NCBI RefSeq assembly: GCF_013002705.1
Contig: NZ_JABEND010000002.1
Span: 558,001-622,000, forward strand
DNA length: 64,000 nt
DNA from: Nakamurella aerolata
GTDB lineage: Bacteria > Actinomycetota > Actinomycetes > Mycobacteriales > Nakamurellaceae
Reading direction: 5' to 3'
The translations under genes were made by a program, and so were the position numbers. The notes below the pieces were generated by a model that searched no databases, was not told the origin of the DNA, and saw nothing but the letters and a program-made list of their open reading frames with translations. Shown here piece by piece: positions 34,673 to 42,446 of this stretch (positions within the stretch are counted from its first letter, which is position 1; each line of letters starts with the position of its first letter).

Positions 34673-35042
34673 CGTCGTCTCCGATCATCAGTACCACCCA
34701 GGTTTTTGGATGTGGGGACCGTGCTGGCCTGGACCGCTTCCGCCACCCGCATCCCGCCGGAGCACCTCGACGACGCCAACGCCCGCATTGATCGACGGGC
34801 GGGCGCCGCCGGCACCATCGGCCGCTACGGCACCGACATTGCTCCCCGAGTCCAGGACGCGTTGAGATGCCCAACCGTTGCCGCCCTGCCTGCGGCTGGA
34901 CGGCAACGAACGCGAGCGTCCGACCGACCCCGACGGCCCTGATGCCCCGGTGCGATCCGCGCCGTACCGGGACAGCTCAGGAGGCCGTACCGGGTGATGT
35001 GCGCGGCGCGGGTCGCACTGGGGCGGACCCCGCGACGGTTTG
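34673..35042. other. Degraded interval without supported genes
   Basis: 370 bp. A plus-strand frame around 34711-34942 encodes a plausible-looking helix (HLDDANARIDRRAGAAG) but has no good start or known relatives. Together with the IS3 remnant at 35.4 kb it looks like decayed accessory DNA. Confidence 0.5.
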
Positions 35043-35195
35043 CTACCGCTGGCTGCGGTCGGGGTGCTCGGCCTGCTCCTCGAGCGCCTCGACCTCGTCG
35101 CTCTCGAACCGTTCGTCGCGGCGTTCCTGCCGGTGCTCCTCCTGGTGCAACCGGTCTTCGCGGAGTTCGTCGTTCTTGTCGTTGTCGCGGCTCAT
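35043..35195 (-). CDS. Small highly charged protein (50 aa)
   Basis: MSRDNDKNDELREDRLHQEE then RDERFESDEVEALEEQAEH and the end DRSQR. Nearly half the residues are Asp, Glu, Arg or Lys, and a single helix or coiled coil is likely. AAAGGA lies 8 nt before the ATG at 35195. Similar short charged proteins occur in actinomycetes as hypothetical proteins. Function unknown. Confidence 0.65.
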   Translation of the reverse strand: MSRDNDKNDELREDRLHQEEHRQERRDERFESDEVEALEEQAEHPDRSQR

Positions 35196-35255
35196 GGGCT
35201 GGTCCTTTCTGTCGGTGCCATGCGTGCCTGCACAAGCGGACGTGCATTGCATGGC

Positions 35256-35456
35256 TGCAGTGCAAGGGTGCAGTGTCGCCGGCGGGGTGGCAATCGGTGG
35301 GGTGGGGTAATCGGCTGGCGGACGGCGCTGCATCTGGCGCCGACGTCGGCCCTGCCGGGCGCACCAAGGTCGTCCGATCGGGCAGCAGGTCATCCATCAC
35401 AGCGACAAGGGAGCCCAATACACGGCTGTTCGCTTCGGTGAAACCCTTGCACTGCA
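35256..35456. repeat. 13-bp inverted repeat flanking the IS3 remnant's left side
   Basis: TGCAGTGCAAGGG at 35256-35268 and its complement at 35444-35456. Both copies have GCATGC-like sequence beside them. The right copy lies inside the transposase remnant, so the left may be an inverted fragment of it. Confidence 0.4.
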
Positions 35457-35748
35457 TGGCATGCAGCCCTCGACTGGAAGTGTTGGCGACTCCTACGACA
35501 ACGCGCTGATGGAGACTATCAACGGGTTGTACAAGAACGAGTGCATCAAACCCGAAGGGCCGATCAGGAACCTGGCCCACGCCGAGTGGATCACCGCTGA
35601 ATGGGTGTCCTGGTACAACGTGCACCGGCTCCACAGCCGGCTGCACTACCAGCCACCCGCCGAGTACGAACAAGCCCACTACGATCGACTACTGACCGTG
35701 CTCCAACCAGAGCCGGCCCACACAACACGACCGGTACCAAACCCGTGA
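35380..35748 (+). pseudogene. IS3-family transposase (OrfB) C-terminal remnant
   Basis: Similarity begins near GQQVIHHSDKGAQYTAVRFG (second catalytic Asp in HHSD) and continues through VGDSYDNALMETINGLYKNE (catalytic Glu) to HSRLHYQPPAEYEQAHYDRL. The first Asp, OrfA and the helix-turn-helix are missing upstream and no terminal inverted repeats are recognised. About 120 of the usual 280-300 residues remain, so it cannot transpose. Confidence 0.88.
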
Positions 35749-35965
35749 CGCTTCACTCCCCGTCTACGAGCGAGCGAGGGCCAAAGAGCCGCACCGACAA
35801 CGGATTTCGTTGACAACAAAGGTTGTCCTGCAGGCACTCGCCGTCACAATCGTCACGCTGAAATATCTTCACGCTGAAACGTGTCGAACCGCCGGACCAG
35901 TGCACTCGTTGAACCCGAGGTCGCTACTGCAGCAGCCTTCCAGCACCGTCACGCTCCCAGCGTGG
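35749..35965. other. Interval between IS3 remnant and the MprF-like gene
   Basis: About 215 bp with no gene. It contains GACAAC-AAAG-GTTGTC (35812-35827), a small hairpin that may be the terminator or an end of the former element. Confidence 0.4.
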
Positions 35966-38539
35966 TCACGCCGCGGCGGCCGCCGACCGCGGATGCCGAT
36001 CCGCCGACGCGGAGGGCGACGGCGCTGTTCGCTTCCGGCGCCGGGCCTGCCGAAGCGCCTGTCCGATCGAGAGTGCCTGTGCCGCAGTGAGATCCGGCAG
36101 GTAGGCGTGGCATATCGCCAGCCCTATCTCGGACAGTTCCCACGCCGACCCATAGGCAAGGTACACCGGCTCGAACCGAGGGCCGAACTTGCGCTTGTAC
36201 GCCAGCAGCGAGCGGAATCCGTACACCGGCTCGAGCAGTTCGGCGATCTTGTCCAGCCCCCGGGCCAGAGTGCCGGCGTCGGCGGCGCCAGAGTCGTTGC
36301 GCGCCAACGGTGCCACCGACAAGCTGGCCCTGGCGCATCCTTCGGTCTGGAACTGCAGCAGGCACTCGGCGATCAGGAACTCCATCACCGGCCGGAACCC
36401 GTCGGGTCTGCGCCGCATCACGTCCAGCGTCCAGCCGACCACCCGTCCGGATTCGTGGATCGGCATCCAGGTGGTGACGCCGTGCACGGTGCCGGCGTCG
36501 TCAACGGCGACGATGGTGCGCATCTGCCCGTCGTCGGCCAGCTCAATGGTCCCGAGCGAGAATCCCATCTCCGGCAGGGCTTTCCCGTCGGACCACGCTC
36601 CGCTCACGCCGTCGATCTGGGCGCGCAGCTCGGGGTCGGCCGTAGCCAGGTCGACCTCGCGCAGCGTGATGTTCTCCTTGCCTGCCTTGTTGCGGGCGGT
36701 GCGCACGTCCTGCCATGCCTTACCGGTGAATCGCAGACCCGCCAGCTCGATGACGGCATCTTCGCCGATCTGCAGGGTGCGCGCGGGGCCGACCGACGTC
36801 ACGAAGGCGTGGCTGACGGCGTACCAGGCTACCGTCCAACCCTGTTGCTGCGTAAACGATGTGAACTGTTCGGCCGCCGCTTTCCAGTGCGCTTTTGGAC
36901 CAACCGGGTCGCCGATGACGATCGCCACCGATTGCTCCAGCCGGTAGCCGATGCTGACCTCGGCCGCCGGCCCGGAGCCGTGCCAGGTGGACACCCGGGG
37001 CCAGGTGCGCTGCCAGCCGAGATTTCCCCCGCCGTACCGCAGCATCTGCCGCCACCAGAACATTCGCTGCCCTCCATCACCGGCTGCCGGTTGCGCGTCC
37101 ACCCCGGTGCGGGCGGTGGGCACGCCAGGCTCGGCTGCGCAGGCCGAGTGCCGTGACGCGACGCCGGCAGGCCGCGAGTGCCGCGGCAGCCCGGGCAGGG
37201 CGGCGTGCAGCAGCCGGGCCAACAACACCAACAGCACCAGCGCCCACACCCAACTCGATACCACCAGAATTGCTGCAGCCCAGGCGGTTTGGGGTTCCAA
37301 GTCGCCACCGGCAAACACGGCACGTAGCAGGATCTGGTGCAGTGTGCGGCGCGGGTCGCTGGCGCTCAGCGCGTCGCGCAGCAGCCACACCGTCACCGTC
37401 GAAGCGGCGATGAAGCCGAGCATCGCCAGCAGCAGCCGCGACCCGATCCGGCGCAGCGCTCGCATCGGCAGCCGGCTCGGCCAGTGGTGCCGACAGCTCA
37501 CCAGAGCGCCCAGCAGCCCGACCCACAACAGCGCGCCGACACCGGCGGCGGCATCGCTGCCGTCCGTCAGCGCCGAACGCGCTCCCATCAGGCACGTCAA
37601 CGTCGCGCCGGCCCACCAACCGGCCGGCAGCCCGCGCCGCAGTGCATCGGCGATCAGCACCGCCGCCGCGGCCAACAGCACGGTCGCTCCGATCCGGCCG
37701 GCGCCGGCCTGCGGGTGGACCGCGAAGAGCCCGCCGACGCCCTGGTACAACGCCAGTACCAGCTCCGACCCGGCGAGCACCAGAACACCCAAGGCCGCAA
37801 CCGAGCGCGTCGGCATTCCCGGAGACCGCAGCCCGGACCTCCGCATCGCGGCGGAGCCCATCGGTCGCCGCCACGCCACACCGCCCAGGAACAGTCCCGC
37901 AGTCCAGCCCAGCAGATGCTCTGCGTCCCACAGCAATCCGCTGCGCAACAGCATCACCGCCAGGAAGCCGGTGCCAACCCACCGCAGGGTGCGCCGCGGC
38001 CCGACCGGGAGTGTTGCCGTCAGCGCGGCCACCACCCCGACCACCCCGGCCGACAGGCCGAGATCGGTCTGGTCGGCGGTGAACGTCATCCACGGCCACC
38101 CGGTGTTGGCCAGCGCGCGCACCAGCACCGCGGCACCGACCGTCCCGGCCAGATGCGTTGCGGCGAGTACCCCGGCGGTGGTCCGCCAACCGACTCGATG
38201 CTCGTAGTTGCCCACCGCCAGCACCAGCAACGGCACCATCACCAGGTAGAGCCGCGGATCCGGCAGCACGGCCGCTCCGACGACGAACCGCCACCACTGT
38301 CCGTCCAGCGCGTGGCTGCCATAGCCGACCATCGCGGTGGCGGCGTCGCCACCTCCGGTCAACACCACCAGCGAGGTGCCCAGCACCACCATGGCAAGGG
38401 CGAGGCCGGTGGTGAGTGGATGCCCGCTCACCCAGCGGCGCACCGCCGACCGGACAGACCGGCTGCGCTGCAGCAGCAGTGCTGCGCGCCCGGCCAGTTT
38501 CGGTGCCGAGGAATGCGAAACAGTGGTAGCCGAAGACAT
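35966..38539 (-). CDS. MprF/LysX-like protein: rhomboid-like membrane domain + DUF2156 lipid aminoacyl transferase
   Basis: 857 aa. Residues about 35-440 are membrane helices that resemble the rhomboid-like fold (DLGLSAGVVGVVAAL and EHLLGWTAGLFLGG). A basic linker follows, and about 500-830 is a GNAT-type DUF2156 domain (SIGYRLEQSVAIVIGDPVG, GFSLGTIELADDGQMRTIVA, LEPVYGFRSLLAYKRKFGPR). The C-terminal domain transfers Lys or Ala from aminoacyl-tRNA to phosphatidylglycerol in MprF, which lowers surface charge and gives resistance to cationic peptides. The substrate amino acid is not readable. No Shine-Dalgarno is obvious before the ATG at 38539. Confidence 0.88.
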   Translation of the reverse strand: MSSATTVSHSSAPKLAGRAALLLQRSRSVRSAVRRWVSGHPLTTGLALAMVVLGTSLVVLTGGGDAATAMVGYGSHALDGQWWRFVVGAAVLPDPRLYLVMVPLLVLAVGNYEHRVGWRTTAGVLAATHLAGTVGAAVLVRALANTGWPWMTFTADQTDLGLSAGVVGVVAALTATLPVGPRRTLRWVGTGFLAVMLLRSGLLWDAEHLLGWTAGLFLGGVAWRRPMGSAAMRRSGLRSPGMPTRSVAALGVLVLAGSELVLALYQGVGGLFAVHPQAGAGRIGATVLLAAAAVLIADALRRGLPAGWWAGATLTCLMGARSALTDGSDAAAGVGALLWVGLLGALVSCRHHWPSRLPMRALRRIGSRLLLAMLGFIAASTVTVWLLRDALSASDPRRTLHQILLRAVFAGGDLEPQTAWAAAILVVSSWVWALVLLVLLARLLHAALPGLPRHSRPAGVASRHSACAAEPGVPTARTGVDAQPAAGDGGQRMFWWRQMLRYGGGNLGWQRTWPRVSTWHGSGPAAEVSIGYRLEQSVAIVIGDPVGPKAHWKAAAEQFTSFTQQQGWTVAWYAVSHAFVTSVGPARTLQIGEDAVIELAGLRFTGKAWQDVRTARNKAGKENITLREVDLATADPELRAQIDGVSGAWSDGKALPEMGFSLGTIELADDGQMRTIVAVDDAGTVHGVTTWMPIHESGRVVGWTLDVMRRRPDGFRPVMEFLIAECLLQFQTEGCARASLSVAPLARNDSGAADAGTLARGLDKIAELLEPVYGFRSLLAYKRKFGPRFEPVYLAYGSAWELSEIGLAICHAYLPDLTAAQALSIGQALRQARRRKRTAPSPSASADRHPRSAAAAA

Positions 38540-38723
38540 GACTTCATCGTCGGGAGTTCCGGGGCCGGCGTCTGTGCCGGTGACTACCGTCTTGGTGGGT
38601 AGCTAACTGGACAAGCGCCGTGCCGGGAGTCGAGCCGTTGCCACGCTACGCGGACAAGCACCGCCCCCCAGCAACGCTCAAATGTTCAAGCCCGGCGCCG
38701 CGTCGTGCTGCAGACTGCTCGGC

Positions 38724-39107
38724 ATGACTGGTATGAGTTATCCGGTACGCCCGAAGCTGCCCGTGCCGAGCGCGGACGCCGCGATCGCCTGGTATGTCAG
38801 GGTTTTCGATGCCAAGCCGCTGCAGCGTCACACGGCGGGAAAGCAGGTGGTGCACGCCGAGATCGAGGTGTTCGGCGGGGTGGTGGCGCTCAAGGACGGC
38901 GACGAGTTCGATCCGGCCCCCGACGGCCGCGGCGTTCTGGTGGAGGCAGACACCGCAGACCCCGACCGCTACCAGCAGGCGGCGCTGGATGCCGGCGCCA
39001 TCAGCGTCTTCCCGGTGGCCGATCAGGATTACGGGGCAAGGGGTGGCCGCATCCGCGACCCGTTCGGGCACGAATGGCTGCTGCAAACGCCCATGCCACG
39101 GTCGTGA
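38724..39107 (+). CDS. VOC-superfamily (glyoxalase-like) protein
   Basis: 127 aa, a single VOC unit pair: VPSADAAIAWYVRVFDAKPL opens, VVHAEIEVFGGVVALKD follows and GGRIRDPFGHEWLLQTP closes with the His/Glu metal-ligand positions. It resembles PhnB/glyoxalase-like proteins with no defined reaction. I chose the ATG at 38724 because the domain begins there; the frame is open to 38682. Confidence 0.88.
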   Translation: MTGMSYPVRPKLPVPSADAAIAWYVRVFDAKPLQRHTAGKQVVHAEIEVFGGVVALKDGDEFDPAPDGRGVLVEADTADPDRYQQAALDAGAISVFPVADQDYGARGGRIRDPFGHEWLLQTPMPRS

Positions 39108-39182
39108 CGCAGTAGCCCCGAGCCCGGGGTAGCCGCCGCGGCTCGGCACCGGCCAGGCCGCGGCGGCGGGGGATCCGATTGC

Positions 39183-40772
39183 TCAACGCGATGAGCGTTT
39201 GCGGCCGGACCTGCGGCTGCGCTTGCCGGTCGGTTCGGTGCCGGGGCCGGCCGCCTCGATGAACTCCGCCAGGTCGGCGCTCTGCTGCAGCCGGGACGGT
39301 TCGTGCAGGTACATCATGTGCCCGGCCGGGTAGTAGTCGTAGCTCAGGTTCTCTCGTGCCTGCGGTGTGAGATCCATGGTGGCGAAACCGTTCTCGGCCG
39401 CGGCGAAGGGGGTGGCGCCGTCGTACCAGCCGCAGCTGACGTGGACCCGCAGGAACGGATTGATCCGCCAGGCGGCATCCAGATCGCCGATCACGCTGAC
39501 GCCGCGACCCTCGAACTCCTTGTACGACCAGGGATGTACCCGGTCGGTGAGGATCTCGTACGGCAGGTCGCTCTGGTAATTCAGATCGCTGCGCAGGTAG
39601 TGGTTGACGGCAGCGGTGTACGGGCCCTGAAAGCCGCGGTAGGAGACGTCGTCGGCGATGGTCGCCGCGTTCTTGTCGGCAGGTGCGCCGGAGAATCGAC
39701 CGTCAAGGCGGCCGACGGCCAAACCCTTGTCGCGCAACAGTTCCGCGTAGAAATGCTGGTGTTCGATGCGCAGGTTCGCCCGGTCGACGTAGTCCTCGCT
39801 GAGCCCCGTTGCCGCCGCCACCCTGCGAACGATGTCGGCCCGCTCGCTGTCGGTCAGCCGGTTGCCGCGCGCCAACGCCCAGGGATAGTCGCGTTCGGCC
39901 AGCTCGCGAGCCTCGTCGACGACGGCTTCCAGGCTGCGCCTGCCGTGCTTGCCGTGGTAGTGCGCGATAGCGGCGTAGGTGGGCAGGAAGCCGACGTAGG
40001 GATCATCGTTGTTGGGGGTGAACCGGATCGACCCCATGTCGAGCACCGCCGAGATCAGCATCAGCCCGTTGAGGTTCATCCCGTGGCGATCGGCCAGCCG
40101 GCCGGCGAGTGCGGCGGCCCGCAGCGTCCCGTACGACTCGCCGGCCAAGAACTTCGGCGACAGCCAGCGGTTGTTGCGGGTGGTCCACAACCGGATCATC
40201 TCGGCCACCGCGTCCCGATCGGCGGTAAAGCCGTGGTAGGTCTCGGGTTTGCCGCCCTTGACCGGTCGGGTGAATCCGGTGGACATCGGGTCGATGAACA
40301 CCAGATCGGTGACGGCCAGCAGACTTTCGGGATTGTCGACCAGTTGGTACGGCGGCGGCACCGGGTCTTCGGCGTCACCGGCGAGCACCCGCTTCGGCCC
40401 GATCAGCCCCATGTGCAGCCACACCGAGCTGGAGCCGGGGCCGCCGTTGAAGCAGAACGTCACCGGGCGGGTGGCCGGGTCGGCGTCGTCGGCGGTGTAG
40501 CTCACCACGAACATCTCGGCCTTGGGCTGATGGCCGTCGAACGTGCCGTCGGTGATCACCTCCTCGCGCAGCACGATCCGGCCGGCGGTGGCGGTGTACG
40601 GCAGCGAACCGCCCGGGTAACTGAACGTGTGGTGGGTGGTCACCAGGTCGTCGTTCACCACCAGTTCTGCGTCCGGCCGGTCGCCGGTGTCGGTGTTCGG
40701 TTTGGCGTTGTTGTTGGTCTTGGACGCTGCTGCGGCAGCGGCCGAGTCGGAGCGAGGAGCGTCGTTGGCCAT
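39183..40772 (-). CDS. S10-family serine carboxypeptidase-like peptidase
   Basis: 529 aa. The oxyanion segment FCFNGGPGSSSVWLHMGLIG, the nucleophile in FLAGESYGTLRAAAL (about Ser213), the Asp in CGWYDGATPF and the His in AGHMMYLHEP form an S10 alpha/beta-hydrolase site. No signal peptide is present, although S10 enzymes are usually secreted. The basic tail GKRSRRSGRKRSSR is unusual. The ATG at 40772 has TACTCT 6 nt upstream inside a palindrome and no Shine-Dalgarno, so a leaderless, repressible transcript is likely. Confidence 0.92.
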   Translation of the reverse strand: MANDAPRSDSAAAAAASKTNNNAKPNTDTGDRPDAELVVNDDLVTTHHTFSYPGGSLPYTATAGRIVLREEVITDGTFDGHQPKAEMFVVSYTADDADPATRPVTFCFNGGPGSSSVWLHMGLIGPKRVLAGDAEDPVPPPYQLVDNPESLLAVTDLVFIDPMSTGFTRPVKGGKPETYHGFTADRDAVAEMIRLWTTRNNRWLSPKFLAGESYGTLRAAALAGRLADRHGMNLNGLMLISAVLDMGSIRFTPNNDDPYVGFLPTYAAIAHYHGKHGRRSLEAVVDEARELAERDYPWALARGNRLTDSERADIVRRVAAATGLSEDYVDRANLRIEHQHFYAELLRDKGLAVGRLDGRFSGAPADKNAATIADDVSYRGFQGPYTAAVNHYLRSDLNYQSDLPYEILTDRVHPWSYKEFEGRGVSVIGDLDAAWRINPFLRVHVSCGWYDGATPFAAAENGFATMDLTPQARENLSYDYYPAGHMMYLHEPSRLQQSADLAEFIEAAGPGTEPTGKRSRRSGRKRSSR

Positions 40773-40793
40773 GCCGTTAGAGTAGCTAACGGC
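40773..40793. promoter_or_regulatory. Palindrome abutting the S10 peptidase start (GCCGTTAG-N5-CTAACGGC)
   Basis: Perfect 8-bp arms. On the minus strand it contains the -10 candidate TACTCT (40779-40784), and its last base touches the ATG at 40772. If the mRNA is leaderless, a repressor bound here would cover the -10 and transcription start. Confidence 0.6.
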
Positions 40794-40879
40794 TCTCTGG
40801 GTCGACCGCCCCGGTCGTGCCGGACGCCGGCTGCTGGGCGGTGCCGCCGGGTGCTGCCCACCTGTCATGGTTTGGCCCT

Positions 40880-40931
40880 GACCTCTGACACCAAACTCCG
40901 ACACCGACCTCTGACACCGACCTCTGACACC
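40880..40931. repeat. 13-bp tandem repeat before the uracil-DNA glycosylase
   Basis: GACCTCTGACACC at 40880, 40906 and 40919, with a diverged unit at 40893. The array ends 8 nt before the GTG at 40940 and so lies in the likely promoter or leader. Confidence 0.85.
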
Positions 40932-40939
40932 ATCGACCC

Positions 40940-41653
40940 GTGACGCCATCCCCAGCACAGCGCCTGCTCGCGCTGGACACCGAGATCGCCGGGTGCCGGC
41001 GGTGCCCGCGGCTGGTGGCCTGGCGGGAGCAGGTGGCCAGGGACAAGCGGGCGTCGTTCGCCGACCAAACCTATTGGGGCAGACCGGTCCCAGGATTCGG
41101 CCCGGTCGACGCACGGATCGGCATTGTCGGGTTGGCGCCGGCCGCGCACGGCGCCAACCGGACCGGGCGGATGTTCACCGGAGACCGTTCCGGCGACTTT
41201 CTGTATGCCGCGCTCCACCGGGCCGGGTTGGCGTCACAGCCCGATGCGGTGTCGATCGACGACGGGTTGACGCTGCGCGACGTCCGCATCACCGCGCCGG
41301 TGCACTGCGCACCGCCGGACAACAAGCCAACCCCGGCCGAGCGCGACAACTGCGCCCCTTACCTGGCCAGCGAGCTGGACATTCTGCACGATCTCCGGGT
41401 GGTGATCGTGCTCGGCTCGTTCGGCTGGCAGGCAATGCTGAAGACGCTCGGGCAGCAAGGCTGGCCGGTGCCGCGGCCCCGACCGAAATTCGCGCACGGC
41501 GCGGAACTGCGGCTCACTAACGGGTCTGGGCGATCGCTGACGCTGCTCGGGTGCTTCCACGTCAGCCAACAGAACACCTTCACCGGGCGGCTCACCCCTG
41601 CCATGCTGGGCGACGTGGTGAACCGCGCCAAGCAGCTCTCCGCCGTGAGCTGA
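40940..41653 (+). CDS. Family-5 uracil-DNA glycosylase (UdgB-like)
   Basis: 237 aa. The iron-sulfur ligand region begins with GCRRCPRLVAWRE. The active-site block is VGLAPAAHGANRTGRMFTGD, and the second motif is FHVSQQNTFTGRLTPAML. UdgB removes uracil and other deaminated bases from DNA in base excision repair. In motif 1 the activating residue is replaced by Ala (GLAPAAHG), as in family 5. The GTG start has no Shine-Dalgarno. The stop is 62 bp before the tRNA gene. Confidence 0.93.
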   Translation: MTPSPAQRLLALDTEIAGCRRCPRLVAWREQVARDKRASFADQTYWGRPVPGFGPVDARIGIVGLAPAAHGANRTGRMFTGDRSGDFLYAALHRAGLASQPDAVSIDDGLTLRDVRITAPVHCAPPDNKPTPAERDNCAPYLASELDILHDLRVVIVLGSFGWQAMLKTLGQQGWPVPRPRPKFAHGAELRLTNGSGRSLTLLGCFHVSQQNTFTGRLTPAMLGDVVNRAKQLSAVS

Positions 41654-41714
41654 GGCGCGCCGTACCCTAAGACGCGAATCGGCCGGTTCCGCCTGTCGCG
41701 GCGCCGGCGGCGCC

Positions 41715-41788
41715 GCCCCTGTAGCCCAATCGGCAGAGGCAGCCGACTTAAAATCGGCACAGTGTGGGTTCGAGTCCCACCGGGGGCA
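41715..41788 (+). tRNA. tRNA with anticodon UAA (Leu codon UUA), class-I structure
   Basis: A complete cloverleaf: acceptor GCCCCTG (41715-41721) with CGGGGGC (41781-41787) and discriminator A; D arm 41724-41740; anticodon stem GCCGA/TCGGC with loop CTTAAAA, anticodon TAA at 41749-41751; T arm GTGGG-TTCGAGT-CCCAC. The variable loop is only about 5 nt (ACAGT), whereas tRNA-Leu normally has a long class-II variable arm. Only CC of the CCA tail is encoded. Automated tools would call it tRNA-Leu(UAA). Confidence 0.9.
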
Positions 41789-41915
41789 CCGATCTTGCGG
41801 TGGAGTCCACAAGCGCACACCTTTCGGTACCGCACCACCGGTGCAGCCGGCCGAACGAGTTGCGTTGTGCGAGAAGCGTTGTGCTCGCGCGGATGTGGGT
41901 CAGCTCGACCCGCGC

Positions 41916-42368
41916 TCACCGGCGACGCCAGACCAGCGCGCAGACCCACACACCGATCAGGCACGGCAGCAGCGCGACCAATCCGATCTCGAGCGGGTAC
42001 ACCCGCTGGCCGTATTCGGTGGTCAGCAGTAGGGCGACGGCCAAGGCGACTCCGACCAGCAGGGCAGCACCGCACCACCAGCGCAGCCAGCTGCGTCCGG
42101 TTCGGGCCGCGTGAGCGGTGACCCACCAGGCCGCGAGACCCAGCCCGGCGACCACGAACGCAATGGTGATCAGGATCGACCCGGAACCCGCGGCTCTGTC
42201 GGCGCCGATGTATGGCCGCTCCAGCGCGGTGACGCGATCGCTGATGGCTCCGGAGCGGACGAGGGTGACGACGGCGAGCAGGGCGCTGCCGGCGGCTCCG
42301 CTCCAGAGCGCTGCCCGCAGTTGGCGATCGATGCCGACAGCTGGGGCGGATTGGTGAACGGCGGTCAT
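41916..42368 (-). CDS. Four-helix membrane protein, unknown function
   Basis: 150 aa with four hydrophobic helices (for example SGAAGSALLAVVTLV, LITIAFVVAGLGLAAWWV, CGAALLVGVALAVALLL and IGLVALLPCLIGVWVCALVW). No family is recognised. A minus-strand AGAGGA lies 8 nt before the ATG at 42368. It is divergent from the TetR gene, and the operator between them implies TetR control. Confidence 0.75.
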   Translation of the reverse strand: MTAVHQSAPAVGIDRQLRAALWSGAAGSALLAVVTLVRSGAISDRVTALERPYIGADRAAGSGSILITIAFVVAGLGLAAWWVTAHAARTGRSWLRWWCGAALLVGVALAVALLLTTEYGQRVYPLEIGLVALLPCLIGVWVCALVWRRR

Positions 42369-42402
42369 GGGGGAGTCCTCTCGTGAACGAGTCGAGTTAG
42401 AA

Positions 42403-42423
42403 CTTGAGACATTGTGTCTCAAG
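42403..42423. promoter_or_regulatory. Perfect TetR-type operator (CTTGAGACA-TTG-TGTCTCAAG)
   Basis: 9-bp arms with a 3-bp centre between the divergent genes. On the minus strand TTGAGA with TAACTC 17 bp later forms a promoter for the membrane-protein gene, and the operator covers its -35. The site also contains the GTG at 42414, so the TetR start must be downstream, at 42447. Confidence 0.85.
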
Positions 42424-42446
42424 AAAGACTAGCGCAGGATAGGGCC

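Noticed and set aside
34193-34942. Plus-strand 249-aa frame overlapping ppx
   Set aside because: Out of frame with the Ppx domain and without any family features; only the tail beyond 34700 is outside a gene, and it has no good start.
36951-38602. Long plus-strand frames opposite the MprF-like gene
   Set aside because: Composition is Arg/Pro/Gln-rich, with no domain; the opposite strand carries a full-length MprF-like protein.
41690-41810. Integration (att) site at the tRNA gene
   Set aside because: No integrase gene and no duplicated tRNA 3' end are seen within the window.
42414-42446. GTG at 42414 as the TetR start
   Set aside because: It lies inside the operator palindrome and adds residues unlike TetR proteins; the ATG at 42447 is better.
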